Positions 7,568-16,158 of a stretch of 64,000 nt of DNA are shown here, piece by piece. Position 1 is the stretch's first letter. Each line of letters opens with the position of its first letter. The stretch spans positions 1 through 64,000 of the forward strand of contig NZ_NPFA01000009.1 of assembly GCF_002265875.1 (NCBI RefSeq). Direction: 5' to 3'. The notes below the pieces were generated by a model. The model searched no databases, was not told the origin of the DNA, and was given only the letters and a program-made list of their open reading frames with translations. The translations under genes and the position numbers were made by a program. This stretch comes from Marinococcus halophilus (GTDB taxonomy: Bacteria > Bacillota > Bacilli > Bacillales > Marinococcaceae).

Positions 7568-9844
7568 ATGACAACATGGACAAGCAGCAACCTGGGCTAC
7601 CCACGGTTAGGTGAAAAACGTGAATGGAAAAAAGCATTGGAATCCTACTGGAAAGGAAAGCTGGATAAGGGTTCTTTTCAACAACAAATCCGAGAACTCC
7701 GATTGGATTTCTTGAAAAAGCAACAGGAGCGCGGTGTGGATTCGATCCCCGTTGGTGATTTCTCGCTGTATGATCACGTACTTGATACTTCAGTGATGTT
7801 TGGGCTTGTGCCGGAGCGCTTTGATGCTTCCGAGGGCTATTCCTCCCTATCTACATATTTCGCTGTAGCCCGCGGTACGAAAGCATCGCCGGCAAGTGAA
7901 ATGACCAAGTGGTTTAACACCAATTATCACTACATTGTGCCGGAGCTTCAAAACGCAAAGCCCCGCCTAGTGGATAACTACCCGTTAAAAGCTTATCAGG
8001 AGGCAGCGTCTGAATTAGGTATTGAAGGACGTCCATACCTAATCGGTCCTTATACTTTCCTGAAGCTTTCCAAAGGCTATGAAGACCATCAGTTTGAACA
8101 GCTGTTTAATGACCTTCTTCCTCTTTATGAAAAAGTACTGCGGCAGCTGCAGGACGCAGGAGCGAAAAGCGTTCAAATCGATGAGCCGGCATTTGTTCAG
8201 TCCTTTCCCGAAACAGATATTCCATTAATCCGGAAAGCATATGAGTTATTCAACCGCGAAGTACCTGAACTAGACCTGTTTGTACAAACGTATTTCGATA
8301 GCGTTTCTCATTATAAAGACATTATTTCTCTTCCAATCGCAGGTCTCGGCCTTGATTTTGTCCACGGTAAGGAAGGCAACTGGGCAAACATTCAAAATCA
8401 CGGCTTCCCTGCAGGCAAAGTACTGGGCGCAGGGGTAATTGACGGACGCAACATTTGGAAAGCAGACGTGAAGGCCACTGTCGCTTTTGCCAAAGATATT
8501 CAGGCAGAAACGGGCAGTGAACATGTCGAAATCCAGCCGTCCTGCAGTCTTCTTCATACACCGGTGACGACCAGACACGAAACGCAGCTTGATCCGCTTT
8601 TGCTGGATGCTCTTTCTTTTGCTGATCAAAAGCTCGAAGAAATCGACCTCGTCACACGCACGTTAAACGGGGAAGACACGGCAGGAGAAATCGAAGAAAA
8701 TACCGCTCAGCTTGCTCGTGTTAAAAACGCTCCGTGGCGCCAGGAAACAGCCGGCAACGCTACAGGCGACATTCCTTCCTCCCGGCCGCTTTCATTCGAG
8801 GAAAGAAGTCCGCTTCAGCAGGAAAAGTTTCAGCTCCCAAAGCTTCCTACCACTACTATCGGAAGCTTTCCGCAGACACGTGAGGTTCGGGTCGAACGCC
8901 GGCGGATGAGAAAAGGTGAAATTTCCGCAGAAGAATACGAAACGTACATTCAAAATAAAATGCAGGAATGGGTCGATATTCAGGAAGAGATCGGACTCGA
9001 CGTTCTCGTGCATGGAGAGTTTGAACGTACAGACATGGTAGAGTTCTTTGGGGAAAAATTAGGCGGCTTCGCTTTCACCTCCAACGGCTGGGTACAATCC
9101 TATGGTTCACGATGTGTCAAACCGCCGGTCATTTACGGGAATGTCGAGTTTAAAGAACCAATGACCGTAAAAGAAACCAAATACGCCCAAACGCTGACCG
9201 AAAAGCCGATGAAGGGAATGCTTACCGGCCCGGTAACGATTCTGAACTGGAGTTTTGAACGCAATGACATTCCGAAAAAAGAAGTAGCCTTTCAAATTGC
9301 ACGAGCCCTGAATGATGAGGTGCTCGCGCTTGAAAACGAAGGCATTGAAATGATCCAGGTGGACGAACCCGCCATTCGCGAAGGACTGCCGTTAAAACGG
9401 GCAGAATGGGACGAGTACTTGGAATGGACCGTTCACGCCTTCCGCCTTTCTACTTCTTCTGTCAAAGACACCACCCAGATTCATACACACATGTGCTATA
9501 GTGAGTTTCAGGATATGATTGAGTCGATCCGCGCGCTCGATGCCGACGTCATCTCGATTGAAACTTCCCGGAGCCACGGGGAACTTATTGAAACATTTGA
9601 AACAGCTGTTTATGACAAAGGCATCGGCCTTGGTGTTTATGACATTCACAGCCCGCGTGTGCCGGACGTGGAAGAAATGACTCAAATGATTGACCGAGCC
9701 CTGCGCGTGCTTCCGAGCAGCCTGTTTTGGGTAAATCCGGACTGCGGACTCAAAACACGTGATGTGCCGGAAACGATTGAAGCTCTTAAAAACATGGTCC
9801 GTGCTGCGGAAGAAGTAAGAAAAAATCTCGAACAGCATGCATAA
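7568..9844 (+). CDS. metE: Cobalamin-independent methionine synthase
   Basis: 758 residues, full family length. MetE transfers a methyl group from 5-methyltetrahydropteroyl-triglutamate to homocysteine, the last step of methionine synthesis, without vitamin B12. The N-terminal half starts NLGYPRLGEKREWKKALE; the C-terminal catalytic barrel carries LPTTTIGSFPQTREVR, MIQVDEPAIREGLPL, and the zinc ligands in IHTHMCYSEF, a Glu in SIETSRSHGE and a Cys in NPDCGLKTR. Start is ATG 7568 (MTTWTSSNLG) behind AAGGGAGA; an earlier in-frame ATG at 7502 would add 22 unrelated residues. It has its own promoter and terminator. Confidence 0.98.
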   Translation: MTTWTSSNLGYPRLGEKREWKKALESYWKGKLDKGSFQQQIRELRLDFLKKQQERGVDSIPVGDFSLYDHVLDTSVMFGLVPERFDASEGYSSLSTYFAVARGTKASPASEMTKWFNTNYHYIVPELQNAKPRLVDNYPLKAYQEAASELGIEGRPYLIGPYTFLKLSKGYEDHQFEQLFNDLLPLYEKVLRQLQDAGAKSVQIDEPAFVQSFPETDIPLIRKAYELFNREVPELDLFVQTYFDSVSHYKDIISLPIAGLGLDFVHGKEGNWANIQNHGFPAGKVLGAGVIDGRNIWKADVKATVAFAKDIQAETGSEHVEIQPSCSLLHTPVTTRHETQLDPLLLDALSFADQKLEEIDLVTRTLNGEDTAGEIEENTAQLARVKNAPWRQETAGNATGDIPSSRPLSFEERSPLQQEKFQLPKLPTTTIGSFPQTREVRVERRRMRKGEISAEEYETYIQNKMQEWVDIQEEIGLDVLVHGEFERTDMVEFFGEKLGGFAFTSNGWVQSYGSRCVKPPVIYGNVEFKEPMTVKETKYAQTLTEKPMKGMLTGPVTILNWSFERNDIPKKEVAFQIARALNDEVLALENEGIEMIQVDEPAIREGLPLKRAEWDEYLEWTVHAFRLSTSSVKDTTQIHTHMCYSEFQDMIESIRALDADVISIETSRSHGELIETFETAVYDKGIGLGVYDIHSPRVPDVEEMTQMIDRALRVLPSSLFWVNPDCGLKTRDVPETIEALKNMVRAAEEVRKNLEQHA

Positions 9845-9858
9845 TTATCACTACGTAA

Positions 9859-9886
9859 TAAGGCCCGGCCTTCCGGGCCTTATTTT
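9859..9886 (+). terminator. Intrinsic terminator of metE
   Basis: AAGGCCCGG and CCGGGCCTT form a strong G+C-rich stem followed by ATTTT. Confidence 0.85.
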
Positions 9887-9909
9887 CGTACGGAAAGGAC
9901 ATCCCATCT

Positions 9910-10329
9910 ATGACTATGACTACTACATTTTTAAATAAACGGTCCGATTACAAAAAAGCATATGAAATTATTCAAACCCTGCGTCCTTCTCTCAGCTGGG
10001 AAGCCTTCCACGATTACCTCTCCCGTCATCCTTCATACCAGCTGCTCGCCTTAAAAGAAGATGGCGTGGTAGTCTCAGTATCCGGAGTGGAGCTTTTGGA
10101 AAGTCTCGCCTGGGGGAAACACGCCTGGGTTCATGAACTTGTGACGGCAGAGCACGCACGCTCCAATGGTCACGGCGAGAGACTTCTCCGGGCTATTCAT
10201 CAACACGCAGAAAATCACGGATGCACAGAAGTAATTCTCTCCTCCGGCCTGCAGCGCGAAGACGCCCATCGCTTTTATGAACGTCTTGGTTATCACGCCT
10301 CAAGCTACGTTTTTCGGCATACCTTATAG
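9910..10329 (+). CDS. GNAT-family N-acetyltransferase
   Basis: 139 residues, a compact single GNAT domain. The acetyl-CoA site is recognisable as VTAEHARSNGHGERLLRAIHQHA (about 78-100; the R/Q-x-x-G-x-G/A pattern), followed by the strand-helix EVILSSGLQREDAHRFYERLGY that closes the domain. GNAT proteins move an acetyl group from acetyl-CoA to an amine; the target here is unknown. ATG at 9910 follows GAAAGGAC. It is monocistronic between metE and a convergent exporter operon. Confidence 0.85.
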   Translation: MTMTTTFLNKRSDYKKAYEIIQTLRPSLSWEAFHDYLSRHPSYQLLALKEDGVVVSVSGVELLESLAWGKHAWVHELVTAEHARSNGHGERLLRAIHQHAENHGCTEVILSSGLQREDAHRFYERLGYHASSYVFRHTL

Positions 10330-10335
10330 CGCAAA

Positions 10336-10370
10336 AAACTCTGCCCCATGAAAGGCAGAGTTTCTTTTTT
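10336..10370. terminator. Bidirectional terminator between GNAT and MMPL genes
   Basis: AAACTCTGCC and GGCAGAGTTT around a 9-base loop with T-run on the plus strand and A-run on the other side. Confidence 0.85.
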
Positions 10371-13035
10371 ATCGCTCCTGTTGCTTTTGTTTTTTCTTTG
10401 GATTTTTTTCTTCGGAGTTAAAGCTGATTAATGCCGGAATTAATAATGGCAGCACGATAAGCCCAAACAGCAGCAGTCCGGTAATGACAACCGTTGCTAC
10501 CTCAAGGAGAGTAAGCACTCCCGAAGGAAGCATTGCTGCAAACGTTCCTGACAGAATGATCGCTGCTGTAATGATCACCGTGCCCATCTTGATCATTGCC
10601 GTCTGCATCCCTGTACGTATACCGGCTTTAGCTTCTTCATTGTACCTGCTTAGCAGGAAGATGGAATAATCCACCCCGAGCGCTACAAGCATAACAAATC
10701 CGAAGAATGGTACCGGCCAGGCGATGCCCGGATATCCAAGCCCATTTACAAAAATCAGTTCTGTCACAGCCATCGCTGTAAAGTATGCAAGCACGAGCCC
10801 GCCGATAATATAAAGCGGCTGAATAATATTACGAAGCAAAATAATGAGTATCGCAAAAATACCGACAAGAACGATCAATACCGTCCGGTCAAAATCACTG
10901 GAGCTGACCGACTGTAGGTCGCTGTTCACACTCGGCACGCCTCCATATTCGATCGTCGTATCTTCAAGCGGCGTGCCCTGCGTATTCATTTCCATAACCT
11001 CTTTGACTTCTTCCGCACTTTGGATGGCTTCTTTGGAATAAGGATCCGCATTCAAGCCAACTTCAATGGTCATGCCATTTTCATTGTCGAATACGTAATT
11101 GGAGGCACCGTCCTGGAAGTCTTCATTCTCGATGGTATCTTCCGGAAGGTATACACCGGTGCCTTCAACATAATTTGCCTCAGACACCTCTCCGGTGAAG
11201 GTTTCAGCACTTTCAAGGCCGTCACTGATTTCGGTCAGCCCGTCACGGGAATCAGACACCCCGTTTTCGAGTGTTCCAAGCGTTTCGGCTAACTGCTCGA
11301 GCTCTGCCGTCTGTTGATCAAGCTCCTGCTGGCCTTCTTCAAGCCCGCTTTGAATCTCTGTAAGCTGCTGACTAATGCCGGCCAGCTGCTCTGAAGCTGC
11401 TGCTGCTTCCTGCGGGGAAGAAGCGTTTGCCAGCTGCGTGCTCACCTGCTCAAGCGCTGTATTCACTTCTCCGAGGCCGTCAGCAGCATCCTGCAGAGAC
11501 GAATTCTCCGTATCATTGCTTCCAAGCTGTTCCTGGATGGAGCTAAGGCCATTTTCGACTTCCTGCAGCCCGCTCTCGGTTTCTTCAATGCCATCCCGGG
11601 CATCACTAATGCCATTGCTCACTTCCTCGAGCTGATTGTTTACATAAAAATCGTCAATAATATCTCCTGCCGGGCGTGTGGCGCTGCGCACCTCCTCCAC
11701 CTCTTCCAGATTGGAGATTGAACGACTCAAGTCCTCTACATACGCAAGCGTGTCCGACTCCATCACCGAGTCGTCCGATTCGATGACGATCTGCATTGGA
11801 AGCGCCTGCCCGGAGCCAAGACCTTCTTCAATTAAGTTAAGCCCCGTAACTTCTTCCGTGTCCTGGTCAATTTCATCAATCGTGTCGTAAGACCGCGAAT
11901 TATCAAATGTTAACAATAGCGGCACCGTAACGACAGCTACAATTAGAATAGCAAGCAGCGGACGGAACACGGAGATGTGGCTCAGCCATTTCCATATTTT
12001 ACTGTCAGCATGGCCATTGTGCAGCTTCGACGGCCAAAATAAAGCTTTTTTTAATGTCAGCATAAAGAATGGCAGAATCGTCCAAAGAACGCCCGTTAAC
12101 ACCACTATGCCGACCGCCACCCCAACTCCGGACTGAAAGACGGAGAAGTTAGCGAAACCGATTGCCGTAAAGCCGACAAGCACGGCGAGCGCACTGTAAA
12201 CCATCGTTTTACCGGCTGTTTTGTACGTCCTTATGATAGCTTTTTTATAGTCAAGGCCAGCGGCTAATTCCTCCCGGTACCTGCTCAACAGAAGAATACA
12301 GTAATCGGTGCCGATGCCAAACAGCACAGCTACCAGAAAAATCTGCGTATAGTTGGAGACCGGAAAGTTAAACCAGTCTACCAAATATGCGATAATCGAC
12401 TGGCTGATCAAATACGTAAGACCGACAGCAATAAGCGGTACAAATGGAGTAATAACCGCACGGAACACAACAAACAACAGCGCAAGAATCAGCACTACTG
12501 TAATCACTTCCGTACGCTCGAGTCCTTCCTGGCTCGCTTCATTTACCTGCTGGTTTAAAAGCGACTCCCCGGTAACGTACATCTCCATATTCGAAGCTTC
12601 ATCAAGACTACGAATCTCTTCAGCTGCATTAACCGCTGCATCATTGTTCCCTTCTATCGAGATCGGAATAACAACAACATTTTCTTCTGAGGCAACCAGC
12701 TGTTCTTCTGTTTCCTCACTGCCAAAGGGGTCCGTGACTTCTGAAATCCCTTCAATGTTTTCTTCTTCAATGGCAGTAATCAGTGATTGTATGTTTTCCT
12801 GCTCTTGTTCGCCAGCCTCGTTTTCTGTTTGGATCACGGCGCTGATGGTGTTGCCGCCCTCACCGTTTTCGTCCAATATTTCTTGAGCCTGAGAAGACGT
12901 TTCTTCTTCCGGTATTTGCAGCGTTTCTTTATCGGCGGCCAAATTGGATAAACTCGGGGAAACGACGGTAAGGGCTACAGTGAAAATAACTATTAATGCA
13001 GCTACCCACCAGCGAAACTGTAGTATTGTTTTCAT
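10369..13035 (-). CDS. MMPL/RND-superfamily membrane exporter (YdfJ-like)
   Basis: 888 residues. It has two halves, each with one leading transmembrane helix, a large extracellular loop and a bundle of five helices with the RND-type GTDYCILLLSRYREE (first half) and GVDYSIFLLSRYNEE (second half), which contain the proton-relay aspartates. Residues about 475-625 of the second loop are heptad-like repeats (GLQEVENGLSSIQEQL; LEEGQQELDQQTAELEQL), a predicted extracellular coiled coil. Such proteins move lipids, drugs or peptides outward using the proton gradient. It overlaps the upstream MarR gene by four bases (ATGA), so they form an operon and MarR probably regulates it. Substrate unknown. Confidence 0.9.
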   Translation of the reverse strand: MKTILQFRWWVAALIVIFTVALTVVSPSLSNLAADKETLQIPEEETSSQAQEILDENGEGGNTISAVIQTENEAGEQEQENIQSLITAIEEENIEGISEVTDPFGSEETEEQLVASEENVVVIPISIEGNNDAAVNAAEEIRSLDEASNMEMYVTGESLLNQQVNEASQEGLERTEVITVVLILALLFVVFRAVITPFVPLIAVGLTYLISQSIIAYLVDWFNFPVSNYTQIFLVAVLFGIGTDYCILLLSRYREELAAGLDYKKAIIRTYKTAGKTMVYSALAVLVGFTAIGFANFSVFQSGVGVAVGIVVLTGVLWTILPFFMLTLKKALFWPSKLHNGHADSKIWKWLSHISVFRPLLAILIVAVVTVPLLLTFDNSRSYDTIDEIDQDTEEVTGLNLIEEGLGSGQALPMQIVIESDDSVMESDTLAYVEDLSRSISNLEEVEEVRSATRPAGDIIDDFYVNNQLEEVSNGISDARDGIEETESGLQEVENGLSSIQEQLGSNDTENSSLQDAADGLGEVNTALEQVSTQLANASSPQEAAAASEQLAGISQQLTEIQSGLEEGQQELDQQTAELEQLAETLGTLENGVSDSRDGLTEISDGLESAETFTGEVSEANYVEGTGVYLPEDTIENEDFQDGASNYVFDNENGMTIEVGLNADPYSKEAIQSAEEVKEVMEMNTQGTPLEDTTIEYGGVPSVNSDLQSVSSSDFDRTVLIVLVGIFAILIILLRNIIQPLYIIGGLVLAYFTAMAVTELIFVNGLGYPGIAWPVPFFGFVMLVALGVDYSIFLLSRYNEEAKAGIRTGMQTAMIKMGTVIITAAIILSGTFAAMLPSGVLTLLEVATVVITGLLLFGLIVLPLLIPALISFNSEEKNPKKKQKQQER

Positions 13036-13484
13036 CTTTGCTGTCCACCTTTTTGTAGTATGCTTCGTATTTTGTGAAAGGTCTGGATAAACTGCTCTAC
13101 TTCCTCTGCGTTTATGTCCTGAAGCAGATCGGAGACATACTCATTTACGAGACGGGTATGCCGCTCGTGAGATGTTTTTCCTTCCGCGGTAATTTCCACG
13201 TACTTCACCCGCTGATCTTCACTGCTCGGCACAAATTTCACATAGCCGTTGTTTTCCATTTTTTTCAGGCGATTGGATAAAGCGCTCTTTCCGACGAGCA
13301 TCCTGTTCTGGATTTCTGTCGACGTCATTGGCCCGTATTTCATTAAAAAATCCAGCAGCTCTACCTGTTCCGGAGAAATTTGGTTTAATAAATTATCGGG
13401 TATTTCATTTGTTATGCGGTTTCTGCCGAGAATCATTACTTCTGCGAACAGTTCCACCGCTTCCTCCATTTTTTGGTCCTTCAT
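13032..13484 (-). CDS. MarR-family transcriptional regulator
   Basis: 150 residues from ATG 13484, which has a G-rich ribosome binding site; a TTG at 13538 would add 18 residues and would run through the promoter, so it is rejected. The winged helix (about 45-110) is clear: YGPMTSTEIQNRMLVGKSAL, then SNRLKKMENNGYVKFVPS and the wing SEDQRVKYVEITAEGK. The protein should bind DNA as a dimer. It is the first gene of a two-gene operon with the MMPL exporter, and direct repeats lie over its promoter, suggesting autorepression released by an exported compound (inference). Confidence 0.92.
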   Translation of the reverse strand: MKDQKMEEAVELFAEVMILGRNRITNEIPDNLLNQISPEQVELLDFLMKYGPMTSTEIQNRMLVGKSALSNRLKKMENNGYVKFVPSSEDQRVKYVEITAEGKTSHERHTRLVNEYVSDLLQDINAEEVEQFIQTFHKIRSILQKGGQQR

Positions 13485-13490
13485 TAGTAC

Positions 13491-13526
13491 ACCCCCTGAA
13501 CTATTTAGTAGTTTACCCCCTGAACT
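13491..13526 (-). repeat. Two direct repeats in the MarR-operon leader
   Basis: AGTTCAGGGGGT occurs twice on the minus strand (13515-13526 and 13491-13502), exactly 24 bases apart, each followed by a similar ACTA-containing tail. The distal copy lies between the -35 and -10 boxes; the proximal one supplies the ribosome binding site. Confidence 0.6.
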
Positions 13527-13538
13527 TTCATTCGTCAA
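13510..13538 (-). promoter_or_regulatory. Sigma-A-type promoter of the MarR-MMPL operon
   Basis: On the minus strand TTGACG (13533-13538) and TAAACT (13510-13515) are separated by 17 bases. The spacer contains one of the AGTTCAGGGGGT repeats, so repressor binding there would block RNA polymerase. Confidence 0.55.
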
Positions 13539-13586
13539 GTATTAGAGGGTGAAGAATTGGAAATTAATCTTCCATAGCCGGACGTA

Positions 13587-14312
13587 TTAGTCGCTTATAT
13601 GCTCAATGCCTTTGGAGAGGACTTTTTCCACGTTCGTTAAATGAGCGCTCATTGCATCTGCAGCCGCTTCCGGCTTCTGCTCATCTATCGCAGTATAAAT
13701 TCGCTGGTGTTCGTCAAGAAGCCGCTGGAATGAACGTTTTTCCGAAAATAGCCATACTTTCCTTGTTTCATACATTGTTTTCTGCATGGTGTCGGAGAGC
13801 CGGCCCATCATTTGTTTTAATAAAGTGTTTCCGGACGCCTCAACGATCGCAAGATGGAAACGGACGTCTGCCTGTTCCCCAAGATCGTCGGTGTCTGCTG
13901 ACGCCTGTTTCATCTGGTAAAGAGCGGTGCTCATCTGCTCGAGATTTTCTTTTGACCTCCGCACCGCTGCAAGCTCGGAAGCCCCTTTTTCAAGCACATG
14001 CCGGACTTCGAACAACTCCTTCATTTCCTGTTTCGAAATAAGAGTACGGCTGTTCATCATGTCCGTAATAGTAGAAAAATCATATTGATTCACAAAGGTT
14101 CCTTCCCCCTGGCGTATGGTTACAATTCCTACTGCACGCAGCGCGCTTAATGCTTCACGGACGGCTGAACGGCTTACATCGAATTTCTCTGCGAGAGCGA
14201 CAACAGAGTCGAGCTTTTCGCCAGGCTTCACCTCTCCCCGCTTGATCATATCCTCAATTTTTTCCCGGATAACTTCAGCTATTTTTTTCGTTTCAATACG
14301 GTCCATGGTCAT
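13587..14312 (-). CDS. GntR-family regulator, FadR subfamily
   Basis: 241 residues from ATG 14312 (MTMDRIETKK), preceded by GGAAGAG; an earlier in-frame ATG at 14348 is possible. The N-terminal winged helix (about 8-72) reads KRGEVKPGEKLDSVVALAEK, then VSRSAVREALSALRAVGIV and the wing RQGEGTFV. The C-terminal FadR-type effector domain carries ELFEVRHVLEKGASELAA and, further on, the metal-ligand pattern RFHLAIVEASGN. Regulators of this group often sense lactate, pyruvate, gluconate or other acids. It is divergent from a CstA-type transporter, which is its likely target (inference). Confidence 0.9.
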   Translation of the reverse strand: MTMDRIETKKIAEVIREKIEDMIKRGEVKPGEKLDSVVALAEKFDVSRSAVREALSALRAVGIVTIRQGEGTFVNQYDFSTITDMMNSRTLISKQEMKELFEVRHVLEKGASELAAVRRSKENLEQMSTALYQMKQASADTDDLGEQADVRFHLAIVEASGNTLLKQMMGRLSDTMQKTMYETRKVWLFSEKRSFQRLLDEHQRIYTAIDEQKPEAAADAMSAHLTNVEKVLSKGIEHISD

Positions 14313-14597
14313 TGCCCGCTCTTCCTTCCGTTCACTATTTATCATCATTGTATCACCCCACAGGGCACCAGTACTATACTTACCCCCTTTTTACCAACGA
14401 GGCCAAGGCGTGAGAAAGAATTGCTTCCTGCCAACAGGACCAGAAATCACTTTTTATTCAGCTTTTCGCGCTTCTATTACTTTTATATGAAAAAAGTTTT
14501 GTTTTTTCCACATAGACGATTGTCATTTTGGAAAGAACAAGTTAGAATTTATAACAATGGTTTTCTCTAGTACATTGCAGCAAAGGTGGGGCTTTTT

Positions 14598-16034
14598 ATG
14601 TTATCTTTTTTTATTGCTATTATCCTGTTAATTGCCGGTTACATTGTTTACGGTTCCTTCGTGGAAAAAACGTTCGGCATCAATGACCGTAACAAAACCC
14701 CCGCGTATCATAACGAAGGGCATATCGATTACTCGCCTCTCAGTTGGTGGCGCGGCAGCCTTATCCAGTTATTGAATATTGCCGGGCTCGGCCCGATTTT
14801 CGGGGCGCTCCTTGGAGCCTTGTATGGCCCCGTCGTATTTTTCTGGATCGTACTCGGCACTATTTTCGCCGGAGCCGTACACGACTACTTCTCGGGCATG
14901 CTTTCTCTTCGGCACAACGGCGCCCAGTTTCCAGGGCTCGTAGGTAAATATCTCGGCCGCCCGATGCAGAGCTTTATTAACATCGTCAGCATCTGTTTAA
15001 TGATTCTTGTGGCCGCTGCCTTTATTGCCGGTCCCGCCGAATTAATTGCCAGCCTGACACCGCTCAGTTTTCTTACCGCCATTTTTGCTATTTTTGCTTA
15101 TTTTTTATTAGCTGCCCTTCTTCCGATTCAGCGGGTCATTGGAAAGATTTATCCTCTTTTCGGGGCGGTGCTTATTTTTATGGCGGTCAGCATTGCCGGT
15201 GCACTTGTATTTTCAGACGCCACGATTCCAAATGTGACGCTTGCCAATCTCCATCCCGAGGAACTGCCGGTGTGGCCAATGGTTATGGTGACGATTTCCT
15301 GCGGTGCCATTTCCGGGTTTCACAGTACCCAAAGCCCAATTATTGCCCGTACGCTCAAAAAAGAATCAGAGGGGCGTAAAGTATTTTACGGAGCCATGAT
15401 TGCCGAAGGCGTCATCACCCTTATCTGGGCTGCCGCCGGTATGGCCTTTTTCGGAGGAACCGGAGGGCTTCAGGCTGCCATAGCTGCCGGCGGCCCGGCC
15501 GGAGCTGTTAATGAAATTTCGACAAGCCTTCTTGGCACGCTCGGCGGTGTACTGGCCGTCCTTGGCGTTATTTTGCTTCCTATTACCACAGGGGATACTG
15601 CCCTTCGTTCCTCGCGGATGATGCTTGCCGAACTCGTGGCAAACGCCGTCTCCCTGAAAGGAAAGCCGCTTTTAATCCTAACCATCGTGCCAGTTGTTAT
15701 TCCGGCATTACTTTTATCCATGATTGATTATTCCTTTTTGTGGAGATATGTCGGATGGACCAATCAGCTGGTCGCTACTGTGATGCTTTGGACAGGCTGC
15801 ATGTACCTGCTTTATGCCGGTAAAAATCATTTCATCTGCGGCGTTCCGGCGATGTTTATGACTGCTGTAGTCTGCTCCTATATCTTTTACGCTCCGGAGG
15901 GTTTTGGCCTTCCATACGGCCTTTCCATGACGATTGGAGCTGTGCTGACCGTATTCGTGCTTGCCTGGTACGTCTTTAAAATAATTTCCGCCAGGCGGCA
16001 GGGAGCGTATGAACAGGTCGAAAAATCCATCTGA
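14598..16034 (+). CDS. CstA-family carbon starvation / pyruvate-type transporter
   Basis: 478 residues with many membrane helices. The N-terminal half matches the CstA core: YHNEGHIDYSPLSWWRGSL, NIAGLGPIFGALLGALYGP, and AGAVHDYFSGMLSLRHNG; later TISCGAISGFHSTQSPIIAR and GDTALRSSRMMLAE. E. coli CstA and BtsT are about 700 residues, so this is the short form lacking the extra C-terminal segment. Characterised members take up pyruvate or peptides. Start is ATG 14598 with AAAGGTGGG upstream (GTG at 14586 lies inside that site). It is divergent from the FadR-type regulator. Confidence 0.88.
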   Translation: MLSFFIAIILLIAGYIVYGSFVEKTFGINDRNKTPAYHNEGHIDYSPLSWWRGSLIQLLNIAGLGPIFGALLGALYGPVVFFWIVLGTIFAGAVHDYFSGMLSLRHNGAQFPGLVGKYLGRPMQSFINIVSICLMILVAAAFIAGPAELIASLTPLSFLTAIFAIFAYFLLAALLPIQRVIGKIYPLFGAVLIFMAVSIAGALVFSDATIPNVTLANLHPEELPVWPMVMVTISCGAISGFHSTQSPIIARTLKKESEGRKVFYGAMIAEGVITLIWAAAGMAFFGGTGGLQAAIAAGGPAGAVNEISTSLLGTLGGVLAVLGVILLPITTGDTALRSSRMMLAELVANAVSLKGKPLLILTIVPVVIPALLLSMIDYSFLWRYVGWTNQLVATVMLWTGCMYLLYAGKNHFICGVPAMFMTAVVCSYIFYAPEGFGLPYGLSMTIGAVLTVFVLAWYVFKIISARRQGAYEQVEKSI

Positions 16035-16042
16035 AGCCTCTT

Positions 16043-16074
16043 GGCTGTCCGCTTTTCTGCGGGCGGCTCTTTTT
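16043..16074 (+). terminator. Intrinsic terminator of the CstA-type gene
   Basis: GGCTGTCCGC and GCGGGCGGCT pair with three G-T wobbles and are followed by CTTTTT. Confidence 0.7.
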
Positions 16075-16158
16075 ACTTCAAGCACGCTGATGAAACCGCT
16101 GCATGTTCATGCTACACTAAATACAGGCGAGAAATTATGATAAAGAAGGCGGCTTACT

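Noticed and set aside
9392-9838. 148-codon minus-strand open frame opposite the metE 3' end
   Set aside because: Antisense shadow of the catalytic domain of MetE.
12353-12886. 177-codon plus-strand open frame opposite the MMPL gene
   Set aside because: Ser/Thr-rich antisense shadow of the transporter.
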